From: Henricia sp. BOLD:AAB3569
Taxonomy: Eukaryota > Echinodermata > Asteroidea > Spinulosida > Echinasteridae
Assembly: GCA_037783545.1 (NCBI GenBank)
Contig: JBBELK010000329.1
Span: 1,998,501 to 2,062,500 of the forward strand
Length of the DNA: 64,000 bases
Direction of reading: 5' to 3'
Both the position numbers and the translations under genes were made by a program. This document shows positions 32,601 to 44,600 of this stretch, piece by piece. The notes below the pieces were generated by a model, which was given only the letters and a program-made list of their open reading frames with translations, searched no databases and was not told the DNA's origin. Each line of letters opens with the position of its first letter. Positions within the stretch are counted from its first letter, which is position 1.

Positions 32601-35600
32601 CTTCCACCTCTGTGGCCCTGGTTCGAATCCGGTCCGGATCAGTAAGTGGATTGGGTTCTCTGTTCCTACTCTATCCCATGAGTATTGCTCACTCGTTGGT
32701 GTGTGGGGTTTCCTCCCACCTCTAAAACTGAGCATTTCTTCTTGTTCTCTCGCACTTCGTGGCCGAGCTGAAGAACCTCCCAGGTGGCTACAGGGCAACG
32801 ACTTAAAGGGCCTGTGACATGCTAAACAACTTTGTGCCTAAGCTTTTGTGACAGCTCATTTACATATTTCTCCTGCGCAGCGCCCTCGCTTGACCCTTAA
32901 GGTAAAGCCCACACATACTTTGTCATGAGTGAGTCATTCCACCACTAGCACTGGTACTGTTAACACCACACGCAGTGTCCTGCTTCCTTCTACGTAAAAA
33001 TTATGTTCTTAGTTAATGCCTCAAGATGTTGTGGATGACTCGACTGGGGTAAGAATTCATTTATATTGTTTTAATAATTGTTCTTATTGTTAAAGTTCCT
33101 AAGTTTATTTTTATTGAGACTTTGTGAACACTTTTTGATTAATTCCGAAGTTAGCTTGAGTATTCTTAAACTTTACTCTGATTACTGAATTTAAAGTGAA
33201 TTCATTCATTGATGGTCTTTAAGAATTCACTGTGTTGTTGTATCTATTATTGCATATTTAGGAAAGATCATCCTATTGATGACTTTCTGTGTTTAGAGAT
33301 ATAATCTATTTCCATGGATTTGAAGGATTTAGATTTCCCTTACTTTGATAACATGTACATGTATATCCACTTTATTTCTTGTTCACATTTAGTTAACTTC
33401 TTAAGTACACAAGGTTCAAGAATAGATTTCCTTATTTTACAATATATTTCTTATCATCTATTTTCCGCTTTTATGTACATAATCTTACATTTATACTTTT
33501 AGTGTATAAATTCATACTCATAGTTCCCTTGCCCTGTGTAGATGCCCATAGTGCAGTGTAGTATAGCCACTGTTTAGACCCTTAATCCCCAAAGTTGCTG
33601 CATATATAATGAGGTGCACACAGTTTCCTGGAAGGCACCATACCTTAGTACAGGGAGGCAGGAAGTCTGCCAAGAGTTTATTACCCTGCAGGGATTTCTT
33701 TTGTCCAGTGTTTATTCAAGCCAGTGACCAGTGTATTATTAGACTGGCACACTAGTCCTTAAGTTTATGTGATGCAGCATATATTACTCATATTTCTCTT
33801 TTAATACTTAATTAAACATGCCATCTGCATACTTGTTTAGCATTTATTTAGTTATGTTATTTCTTTATAATCCTGTTCTTATGATATTAATTCATTTTTC
33901 CTAAGTTAGTTTCTTAATGGATCCTTAGGTTATAATGATGAGTGGACTGATTTAAGTCTATGGTTTGCTGAGTCCATAGTCATATATATTTGCTTTAGTT
34001 ATTTAGTTGCACATTTGCTTTAGTTATTTCCTATTTTGTATTTGCAAGTTAAAGCATTTACATGCCTTGTATTAATTCATTTTGGAATTTAACTTGACTT
34101 TACAGTTAGAGGCAAATTGTGTTATCAAGTTCGATTTATCTCTTTTGATTGCATTGGATTCTCTAAGGATTATCATTGTTCTTTTTATAATTTACTTTGC
34201 TGGATTGGTATTTCCTAAAGCATTGTATTTATATGGAAATTCCATTTTGTATCTTTTCAGGGTTTTGCTTTTGGTTTTACTTCAGTTAAAAGATGCAGTT
34301 CACCATTAAATGAATCAGACACAGTAATGTACACCATCCTTGTCGTGTCACATTTCCGGTGTCACATTTGGCGTCGTAGGCAGGATGGTGTATTAATACT
34401 GCATCTACCCCCAGTCGAGGATGAGGCGAAACTAACGGCAGACAATTGACCCCGAGACGAGCAGCTACATCTATCAAGAATGGAGGGAATGGAGCAACTG
34501 CGGGCCGAGCTTGAGGCGATGAAGGTAGCTCTTCAGGCAGAGAAGGAGGAGCGCGAGAAGGCCACAGCAGGCGTCAGCTCCACTACCCCTCCAGCGAAGC
34601 AGATATACGTATCAGCAGGGAGACGGCTGGAACGCTTCAGGGGAAAGCCGGATAAACCGAGTGATCCATCTGTCCAAGAGTGGGTCAGTGACGTCAAAGG
34701 TCAGTTGACTGCTCGACAGATCGGAGTGGAGGACGGTGCTGCGTTTATCATCGACCATCTTGCCGGCAGAGCGAGGCAAGAAATTCTTGGCAGAGGTGAT
34801 GCTGTGAAGGGTCCAGACGACATCTTCCGTGTACTGCTGAAAGTCTTTGGTGATGGTGAGACGCTGCCCCAGATCCAGCAGAAGTTTTTCTCCTTCCACC
34901 AAGGCCAAGGAGAAGATCTACTGAGTTTCTCCCTCGAGCTCATGGAATTGTTTAAATCCATGGCTCGCCTGGATGTCTCCTTCAATGCTACGAGAGATAA
35001 AACGCTGAAGGGAATGCTAGCCGAGGCAGTTAATGATGAGGGTCTACAAAGAGAACTGCGTCGCATGAATATTGATTCGCCAGAGCTAAGTTTCTTCGAT
35101 GCTAGAGACCGTGCGATCGAGTGGCTTGGTACCAGCCGTGTCAAAACCCAGAAGGCAGTAGTGGTACACGAGGTCAAGGCTGAAGACGGGGCACATGGCA
35201 TGAAGGCACTTCTTGAAAGGCAGGGCGAACAACTGCAGCGGCAACAGCAGCAGATTGAGGCACTATTACAGGCCATGCAGCGACCTGCTCGTCGTTGGAG
35301 TCAGGGTTCCAGACGTTGCTACAATTGCCAGTCCACAGGTCATCTCAAGCGAGACTGTCCCCATGCCCCGTCATTCCCGTCGTCAGGAGGAACGAGTCAG
35401 GGTACCAGGGATCCCCAGCAGTTTGTCCCCCAGCAGTCTATGGCACCGCACTTTGTCTCCCAGCAGTCCGCGGCCCAACAGTTCGTTCCTCAGCAGTCCC
35501 CAGCACAGCAGTTTGTCCCCCGGAAGCCTGGCCCTCATTTAAACTAGAACGGCCTGTCATTGAGAGCCACACGGCAGGCCCACAAGAATTAACTAATAGC

Positions 35601-38600
35601 GGCTCAATCTACAGAAAAGCGGTAGGGCAGTGTCCAGAATCTTTCGTCCAGCTTGGTGCATCAAGGGTGCGTTGTCTACTTGACACAGGAGCGCAAGTTT
35701 CAACGATTACTGAATCTTTCTTCAGAAAACACTTTCCTGAGACAGAATTAGTAGACGTGACTGCGTTCATCAGCATCTCCGGTGCTCAAGGTCTGGCCAT
35801 TCCCTACCTCGGCTATGTTGAATTGCCACTAACAGTGCTGGGCCACTCTTTCGTCAACATGGGTTTTCTGGTGGTCAAGGACCCTACAGGCACATCGATT
35901 GCAGAGAGGAAGAAGAGAGTACCAGGCGTGATTGGGTCAAACATCTTCAGGGACATTCGAGAGAAGTTACTGCAAGATGCAAGCGGCCAAAACTACCTGG
36001 AGGTGTTGAACAGACGAAGTGACGGACCTGAATGGGCTCATGTACTCGCTCTCTATGAGGAAGTGCGAAGTGGCACTGTACATCAGCCAGATATTGCAGG
36101 TAAAGTCCGGACAGTGGGGTCCAAGCCCATCCTAGTTCCTGCCAACTCTCTCCTTCTGATGGAATGTTCAGTGAAACCTGCTGCAACCGATGTGACTTAC
36201 GAGGCCATAATAGAACAGCTGGATGTAGATGTGACCCACTTACCAAATGGGTTAGCTGTAGCTCCTACACTAGTCTCCGTCGACAGCAGTGGTAGAATAC
36301 CGGTTCAAGTTGCTAACTTCACGAATGATGACCTCTATTTACCCCCGAGAACCCCAGTAGCCACAGTGAGCAGTGCGGTCGCTGAACACCACAGCAGAGC
36401 TTTTGAAGCAACTTGGCAGGAAATGCAGGCAGGTGAAGTTAAAAACGACTGCGCTGATCAAGCCAGGAGCCTGATGTCACGGATGAAAGTCGGTACTGGG
36501 ATAAGTGACGATCAGCAGCATCAACTCCACCAACTAATTTCCAGCCATGCCAGCATATTTAGCAGAGATGAAGACGACATTGGACTCTGTGACAAAATAT
36601 CTCATGCTATCAACACTACTGACGATGTTCCAGTTCGAGTACCTCACCGGCGCATACCACCTCACCAATGGGCTGAAGTTCGAGAATACCTGCAGAAATC
36701 TCTCGAAAGGGGCGTAATCAGGGAGTCCTCCAGTCCGTATGCCTCACCGATCGTACTCGTGAGGAAGCGAGATGGAAAGCTGAGGCTTTGTGTTGATTAC
36801 AGGGCCCTGAATGCCAAGACTCACAGAGATGCCTATCCACTTCCCCGCATCGACGAAGCCCTCGATGCACTTGGTGGAGCGAAGTTCTTTTGCAGCCTGG
36901 ATCTCGCCCATGGGTTCCATCAAATTCCCGTTGCTGCAAAAGATGTTGAGAAGACAGCCTTCCGAGTAGGGACTGGAGGTCTGTACGAGTTCACCCGTAT
37001 GCCCTTCGGCCTCTGCAATGCGCCAGCCACATTCATGCGCTTGATGGACAAAGCATTCGGTGACAAAAACTTCCAGTCTCTCATCGTCTACTTAGATGAC
37101 ATCTTAGTCTTTGGTCGTACCTTCGAGGAGACGCTTGAACGACTACGGTCAATGCTGGACCGCCTCACTGAATTTGGCTTGAAGGTTAAACCAGAGAAGT
37201 GCAACCTATTCACGGAACAACTAAAGTACTTGGGCCATTCCATATCTGATGGAGGGATATCTCCAGATCCTGAGAAGATAAGCGCGGTTAGAGAATGGAA
37301 GAAGCCAGCCACAGAACGTGAACTCCGCGGGTTTCTTGGTCTAGCTGGGTACTACCGCCGTTTTGTACCAGGGTTTGCTAAAGTCGCGGCTCCACTCCAC
37401 GCACTCTTAGGGGGAACAGGGAAGAAGAAGCACAGAAAGGTCAGTCCCATCAAACCCATATCAGATGCATGGGATGAGTCTTGTGACAAGTCGTTCGCTG
37501 ACTTGAAGCAACTTCTGACGACTGCTCCTCTCCTAGGCTACCCCGATTTCTCTCGTCAATTAATCCTGGAGGTTGATGCTAGCTACCAAGGTCTGGGTGC
37601 AGTTTTGTCCCAACAACAAGAGCAAGGTTTTGTAGTCCTGGGTTACGCCAGTAGAGGCTTAAGAGAGAACGAAAGGAACATGCAGAACTACAGCAGCATG
37701 AAGTTGGAACTGTTAGCATTGCGTTGGGCGATCACTGTGAAGTTCAGGGACATCCTTCTCGGTGCAAACTTTGTCGTTTACACTGATAATAACCCACTCA
37801 GCTATCTTCAGACGAACACGAAGTTGGGAGCGATAGAGACCAGATGGGCTGGAGATTTGGAACAGTTCCAGTTCACAATCAAATATAGGTCAGGAAGGAG
37901 TAACCGTAATGCCGATGCCCTCAGCAGGAAGACCACTCACAGTGAAGATCTGCAAACTGCCCACTCTGAAGAGATGTCCACTGAAGAGACCATTTCTTCA
38001 TCTTATGCTTCCACTCCCATTCCCTCCACAGTTGTTTCGCAAGTAAGAGACACCCTGGTTGAAGCTGGACTAAATGAACTCCGCATCAGACCAGATGTGA
38101 CAGCACCTGCTGCGATGTCAACCCTTCCCTCCATCTCTACTGAAGACATGGCTACACTCCAACGGAACGACAAACACCTAGGCAGATTGTGGACTTACTG
38201 GGAGAGTGGGCGACAACCCCACATCAGTAAGCTCATGAAAGAGGACAAGCCAACGCGGAAGTTGCTGAAGTTCTGGAACCACATGGAGGCCAGAGACAAC
38301 ATTCTCTACAAGAAAAGGAAAGAAGCGAGTGGCGAGATCAGTCAACTTCTACTTCCTCAAGTTCTACGAGAGCAGTTGTTAACTGCAGTCCATGATCAGG
38401 TTGGACATCAAGGATCGAGTAGAAAGGACCCTTGCACTCGCCCGTAGCAGATGTTTCTGGCCAGGGATGATACACGACATCGAAGAGTACTGCCGGAATT
38501 GTCAGAGGTGTATGTTAGCCAAAGCTGGGAAGAAGCTCCATCCTACCATGGGTTCCTTAATCGCCAAAAGACCCCTCGAAGTTCTCGCCATGGACTTCAC

Positions 38601-41600
38601 CGTCCTGGAGCCTGGCACAAACAATGTGGAAAACGTGCTGGTTCTCACCGATGTCTTTACAAAGTTTACACAAGCCATACCATGCAAGGACCAAAAGGCA
38701 AGAACGGTGGCTCGATGCTTAGTGAGAGACTGGTTCGTCCGTTTTGGTGTTCCTCGCAGACTTCACAGCGACCAGGGCAGGAACTTCGAAAGCAAAGTCA
38801 TCCGGGAACTCTGTGAGATGTACGGTGTCACCAAGAGCCGAACGACGCCTTACCACCCCGAAGGAAATGGGCAGTGCGAGCGTTTTAATCGTACCATGCA
38901 CGATCGCTTACGCACGCTGCCCCCGGACCAGAAGCGCAGATGGCCAGAACATCTCCCAGAGCTGATCTACGCATACAACGCGACACCCCACTCCTCAACA
39001 GGTTACTCCCCCTACTATCTCTTCTTCGGACGGGAACCAAGATTACCCGTAGACCACCTTCTTGGGTTCGGAAGAGAGGAAGACGACGGCCCTGAGCTTG
39101 ACCAGTGGGTAGCGGACCATCATGTGCGAATGCAGCACGCATTTCAGAAAGCTGCAGGCACAACAGAGAAGGAGGCTCTCAGAAGACAGCAACGCTACAA
39201 TGAGGCAGCGAGAGATGAGGATCTCCATGTTGGAGCAAGGGTCTTTCTGCGAAACCGTTCCGTCAAGGGGAGAAACAAGATCCAAGATGTGTGGGACAAT
39301 CGACCCCACAAAGTTGTAGGGAGGCCGAACCCAACCGGACACGTCTACATCGTTGCTCCACTTGACGGAGAGGGGAAGGAGAAGACCCTGAATCGAAAGG
39401 ACCTCCTAGACAGCAGAACCTTGGTACTGGACGAGGATGAACCTCCAGCTACTGGATGTCGTCATCAAGATGACCCAGTTTTGCCAATGCACATTGACGA
39501 AGATGAGGAGGCAGATGAGGTGGTCATCATACTGGAGACAGAAGGCGAGACTCCGGCGATGCCAAAAGGTCAACCAGAGCCAGAGAGTGCACCTGCTGCT
39601 TTTCACAAAGCAGGGGAGCACCACCCTGAGGATCAAGCCCCTCAATCTTCAGATGTGCAAGATCCAGAGAGTGCACCTGCTGCTTTTCACAAAGCAGGGG
39701 AGCACCACCCTGAGGATCAAGCCCCTCAATCTTCAGATGTGCAAGATCCAGAGAGAGCACCCGCTGCTTTACACAAAGCAGGGGAGCATTACCCTGACGA
39801 TCTAGCCCCTCAACCCCCATCAGAAGTGGAAGATACCCCACCGGAGCCCACTACAGAGGAGGAGGTCCCACTTGCCAAAGCGGAGCAGTCGCGCCACACC
39901 AGCCGTGCTGGAGCGGGACAACACTCCAATCCCAATCACCTCCCGAAGTCTGTCATCCAGTCGGAGACTCCAGCAATGCTTGTCCCTGCACCTGCAATAG
40001 ACCCACGTGTACTAGCGGACATCAGCCGAACGCAGCTGCTGTTGGCGCAGATGTTGGCCGGAGTCCAGCCAAGATGATTTTTTTTGTAAATAGTAAATTG
40101 CATTTGTTTTGTTTGTATTAATCTTTTATCAGTTTAGGTTGTCGGGACGCCAACCTTAGAGCAGGGGAGTATGTGACAGCTCATTTACATATTTCTCCTG
40201 CGCAGCGCCCTCGCTTGACCCTTAAGGTAAAGCCCACACATACTTTGTCATGAGTGAGTCATTCCACCACTAGCACTGGTACTGTTAACACCACACGCAG
40301 TGTCCTGCTTCCTTCTACGTAAAAATTATGTTCTTAGTTAATGCCTCAAGATGTTGTGGATGACTCGACTGGGGTAAGAATTCATTTATATTGTTTTAAT
40401 AATTGTTCTTATTGTTAAAGTTCCTAAGTTTATTTTTATTGAGACTTTGTGAACACTTTTTGATTAATTCCGAAGTTAGCTTGAGTATTCTTAAACTTTA
40501 CTCTGATTACTGAATTTAAAGTGAATTCATTCATTGATGGTCTTTAAGAATTCACTGTGTTGTTGTATCTATTATTGCATATTTAGGAAAGATCATCCTA
40601 TTGATGACTTTCTGTGTTTAGAGATATAATCTATTTCCATGGATTTGAAGGATTTAGATTTCCCTTACTTTGATAACATGTACATGTATATCCACTTTAT
40701 TTCTTGTTCACATTTAGTTAACTTCTTAAGTACACAAGGTTCAAGAATAGATTTCCTTATTTTACAATATATTTCTTATCATCTATTTTCCACTTTTATG
40801 TACATAATCTTACATTTATACTTTTAGTGTATAAATTCATACTCATAGTTCCCTTGCCCTGTGTAGATGCCCATAGTGCAGTGTAGTATAGCCACTGTTT
40901 AGACCCTTAATCCCCAAAGTTGCTGCATATATAATGAGGTGCACACAGTTTCCTGGAAGGCACCATACCTTAGTACAGGGAGGCAGGAAGTCTGCCAAGA
41001 GTTTATTACCCTGCAGGGATTTCTTTTGTCCAGTGTTTATTCAAGCCAGTGACCAGTGTATTATTAGACTGGCACACTAGTCCTTAAGTTTATGTGATGC
41101 AGCATATATTACTCATATTTCTCTTTTAATACTTAATTAAACATGCCATCTGCATACTTGTTTAGCATTTATTTAGTTATGTTATTTCTTTATAATCCTG
41201 TTCTTATGATATTAATTCATTTTTCCTAAGTTAGTTTCTTAATGGATCCTTAGGTTATAATGATGAGTGGACTGATTTAAGTCTATGGTTTGCTGAGTCC
41301 ATAGTCATATATATTTGCTTTAGTTATTTAGTTGCACATTTGCTTTAGTTATTTCCTATTTTGTATTTGCAAGTTAAAGCATTTACATGCCTTGTATTAA
41401 TTCATTTTGGAATTTAACTTGACTTTACAGTTAGAGGCAAATTGTGTTATCAAGTTCGATTTATCTCTTTTGATTGCATTGGATTCTCTAAGGATTATCA
41501 TTGTTCTTTTTATAATTTACTTTGCTGGATTGGTATTTCCTAAAGCATTGTATTTATATGGAAATTCCATTTTGTATCTTTTCAGGGTTTTGCTTTTGGT

Positions 41601-44600
41601 TTTACTTCAGTTAAAAGATGCAGTTCACCATTAAATGAATCAGACACAGTAATGTACACCATCCTTGTCGTGTCACATTTCCGGTGTCACACTTTGCTTC
41701 ATAATTACGGATTACTTGTTCAGCAAGACATACTATTGTTCGTTTGGATGTAAAATCAATAAAAGGTGGCCTTTTTGTACTTTGAAGATTTCACTGCAAT
41801 AAATCACAGACAGAGGGCGCTGTTTTGAGTGCATCACATAAGGAAGAAAGAAGGGAAAAGTTAAGAAAAAACATAAGACTTCAAGTTGGACTTGCGGCAA
41901 ATTGCTGCAGTTTCTACCCCCAGTTTTGTCATGGCTTACAGCAGGCAACATGTAAAACAAACTCAAACAGCCATGGATTACAAAAGTTTCAGGAAAATTG
42001 AGAAAAAAGTGGAATATTTTGTGCACAGTTAAATGTGATTTTCCTGTGTTTGCCTCTTGTGACATAGTGACCTTGGTCATGAATATGCATATTTGCATTA
42101 GCATAAAAACTAAAAACCTTTGTTTTAACCCCCAAAGCAAGCTCCAAATAGGATTGTTATGACTTTAACTGAGTAGAGTGGTTTTAAAGCATAGATTTCA
42201 TTGATAATAAGGGGCCCTTTAAGTCAGCTAGTCTAAGCAACCCGATTCCTTTGGGGGATATTGTATACGAAAGACGAAATGAACTTACAAGTCATTTTCC
42301 TTCGGAACTTGATGATGACGTGGTCTTCATATTCCTTCCCCCCTGCTGCCGTGAGGCTTTCCATCCCACCGTAGAAGCTGTCCGGTCGTGGTGTGGAGCG
42401 ATCCCGGGTGTAGTAGTCACCAACTCGGGACCTTTCACCGTCAGCCATGCCGATGACAATATCCGTGCAGTCCATTGGGTGCAAAGCACCTATATAGTGG
42501 TGATAAGAAATTTTATTTATTGATTTTTGGTTTTACGGAACTTCAATTCGCAGCCCGTTGGCTGAATTGCATGAAGCTCAGACGTATCTTCCACCTAGAT
42601 ATCTAGATGGGGGATATTGTATACGAAAGACGAAATGAACTTACAAGTCATTTTCCTTCAAGTCATTTTCCCTAGGTGATAGGCGGCATTGGAGAAAGAA
42701 TTCCGTTTACTGGTCGCCACTTATTCTCCTTATGATGACTTAAGAACCACCAAAACGTGATTGAAGTAATTTTAGGAGTGAAAAACATTAAACAATTTTC
42801 TTGAAAATACTTAAACTTGTTCTGCCTTGTTCCATAGACTTAAAGATAGTATACATGATTGGTAAACTGTTACAAATAGTTTTATCCCCCTGTGTGATTG
42901 AAGATTATGCATGATTAAAACCAACCTGAGCAAAAACCAGCTCCGTACTTTGTCTAACTTTTGAGAAAACAGTAACAAAAAGAGTTTGTAGTCATTTCGC
43001 CCCAGAACCACTTCGCCCTGAACAATTTCGCCCTGAACCACGGCCTGTGCACGAATTGGTTTTGGGGCGAAGTATCATTTGGGCGATGTAGTGTTTAGAC
43101 GAAGTGGTTTGGGTGCGAAATGGCACTTGGGCGAAATGGTTTTTGGGGAATTGAATTTTCGTCTCATGAGACGAAAACTAATTGTTTTACTCATTTCTCA
43201 AAGACTATAGCACTTTAGACAAAACCATTTCAGGGAAAGTTTTCTACGGTCATCATGTTTATATTGTGTAAGTTAGGCGTAAATCTGTTAACATTTCTGA
43301 TTTTCGAGATACCAACCATGTATACTGCCTTTAACACACGACGTCTCAGTGGCGACCAGTAAACGGAATTCATACCGGCATTGGCAGCCAACGGCCACAG
43401 AATCCTTGTTCTTTACGAAAGAATGCTTTGGGCAAGTGCACTTGATCGAGGACATAACATCCTTTACACCCAAACAAACAACCCAACAACCCAACAAATA
43501 CTGTACAAGCATCCTCACTCACCTGCCGCGGCCTCGGCCTCTCCTGTAGAGATAAAAAAGAGAGACAAAAATTGTCAACTAACATTTTTTACAATAGGCC
43601 TACTCTAGATACGAAATTACTGACAGAAGCAAAAGCAAGTATAAGTTAACTGTATATTGTCTGAAATTTCGCATACACATCTTAAAGTGAATTAAATATC
43701 TCTCAAAAAAACACCGTTGTGAAATAATTACGCAGGTATATGATTTCTGAAACTTCTAAACAAAATTTTACAGACTACACCTGTTCCCAATAACTCTCCG
43801 TTGATTAATTTAAATGTGACGACCTCGACAAACCAATGGACCGAATACAGCCAATGGACCGAATACATAATGACGTCACAGATTGTCACATGTGCGCTTT
43901 GCTGACCTTCTGGCTCTGCTGACGCCTCGGGCTCTGGTTCACCTTCAGCACTAGGACCACCGGAACCAGTCCATGGTACACAGATCTTGTCCATATCCAT
44001 GTCGTCATCATCATGTCCCAAGTCACGTGGTACACGGACCGAGCGAACTGATCGACGACGGCGACTCTGTGACAAAAAGACGACTTTTGTCATTAAGTCA
44101 GTATCAACGATAATCTCAGTACTTATACGGACTTACGCCAATTGCCCATATTTTGTATGACTCGATTGTTTTTTTAAATAGTGGTGCCTTAATATCATTT
44201 ATTATTGTTTAAATCATTTGCAAAGCGGAATCAAAAATCAAAATATTACACCTAAAAACATAAACAGAAACACTCAGAATCACTAAACACTTAAACAAAT
44301 CACAAAAGCTCTCAGAAACACCCCCAAAACACACACAAACGCAAATACAGCGCCAAAATCATTACCTGAAAACAAAAATAGAAAGAAACACTTAGGCCTA
44401 CTAGTTAAAACACTCAAATTCGTAAATTAAAACACCTTAAAACATTTACAAACGCAAACGCCACGCCACTTTTAGGCTAAATTTCAATAAGAGAGATTGA
44501 GTCACCGAAGGAGGCTGCGCCGTAGACTGTGGTTCTACCACGGGTTCGCCCTCTGCAACAGCCCCGGTCCCGTAGGCTACTGGAAAATTGCGGCATGTTC

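Larger units (their letters stand above)
32847..41691 (+). mobile_element. Ty3/gypsy LTR retrotransposon, complete, recently inserted
   Basis: An 8,845-bp element with two 1,520-bp LTRs that differ by a single substitution by eye (G at 33466, A at 40791, approximate). Internal order is primer site, gag, protease-RT-RNase H, integrase, purine tract. CTTT is duplicated at 32843-32846 and 41692-41695. A frameshift interrupts the polyprotein near 38410. The domain order RT-RNase H-integrase fits Ty3/gypsy; no envelope gene is visible. It lies in the DOMON gene intron between exons 12 and 13, antisense to that gene. Confidence 0.93.
32803..42222. mobile_element. TTAA-flanked repeat (host of the gypsy insertion), copy A
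   Basis: The left 44 bases (32803-32846, starting TTAAAGGGCCTGTGACA) and the right part (41692-42222, ending GGGGCCCTTTAA) are two halves of one ~570-bp element split by the LTR retrotransposon. An unsplit inverted relative lies at 53667-54222. It includes a 135-codon frame on the - strand (41733-42140). Confidence 0.75.

Noticed and set aside
33314-34309. 62- and 75-codon frames, repeated at 40639-41634
   Set aside because: They lie inside the LTRs, have no domain, and are identical because the LTRs are.
34480-40077. Envelope gene making the gypsy element a retrovirus
   Set aside because: No ORF lies between integrase and the 3' LTR; the sequence after 40077 goes straight to the purine tract.
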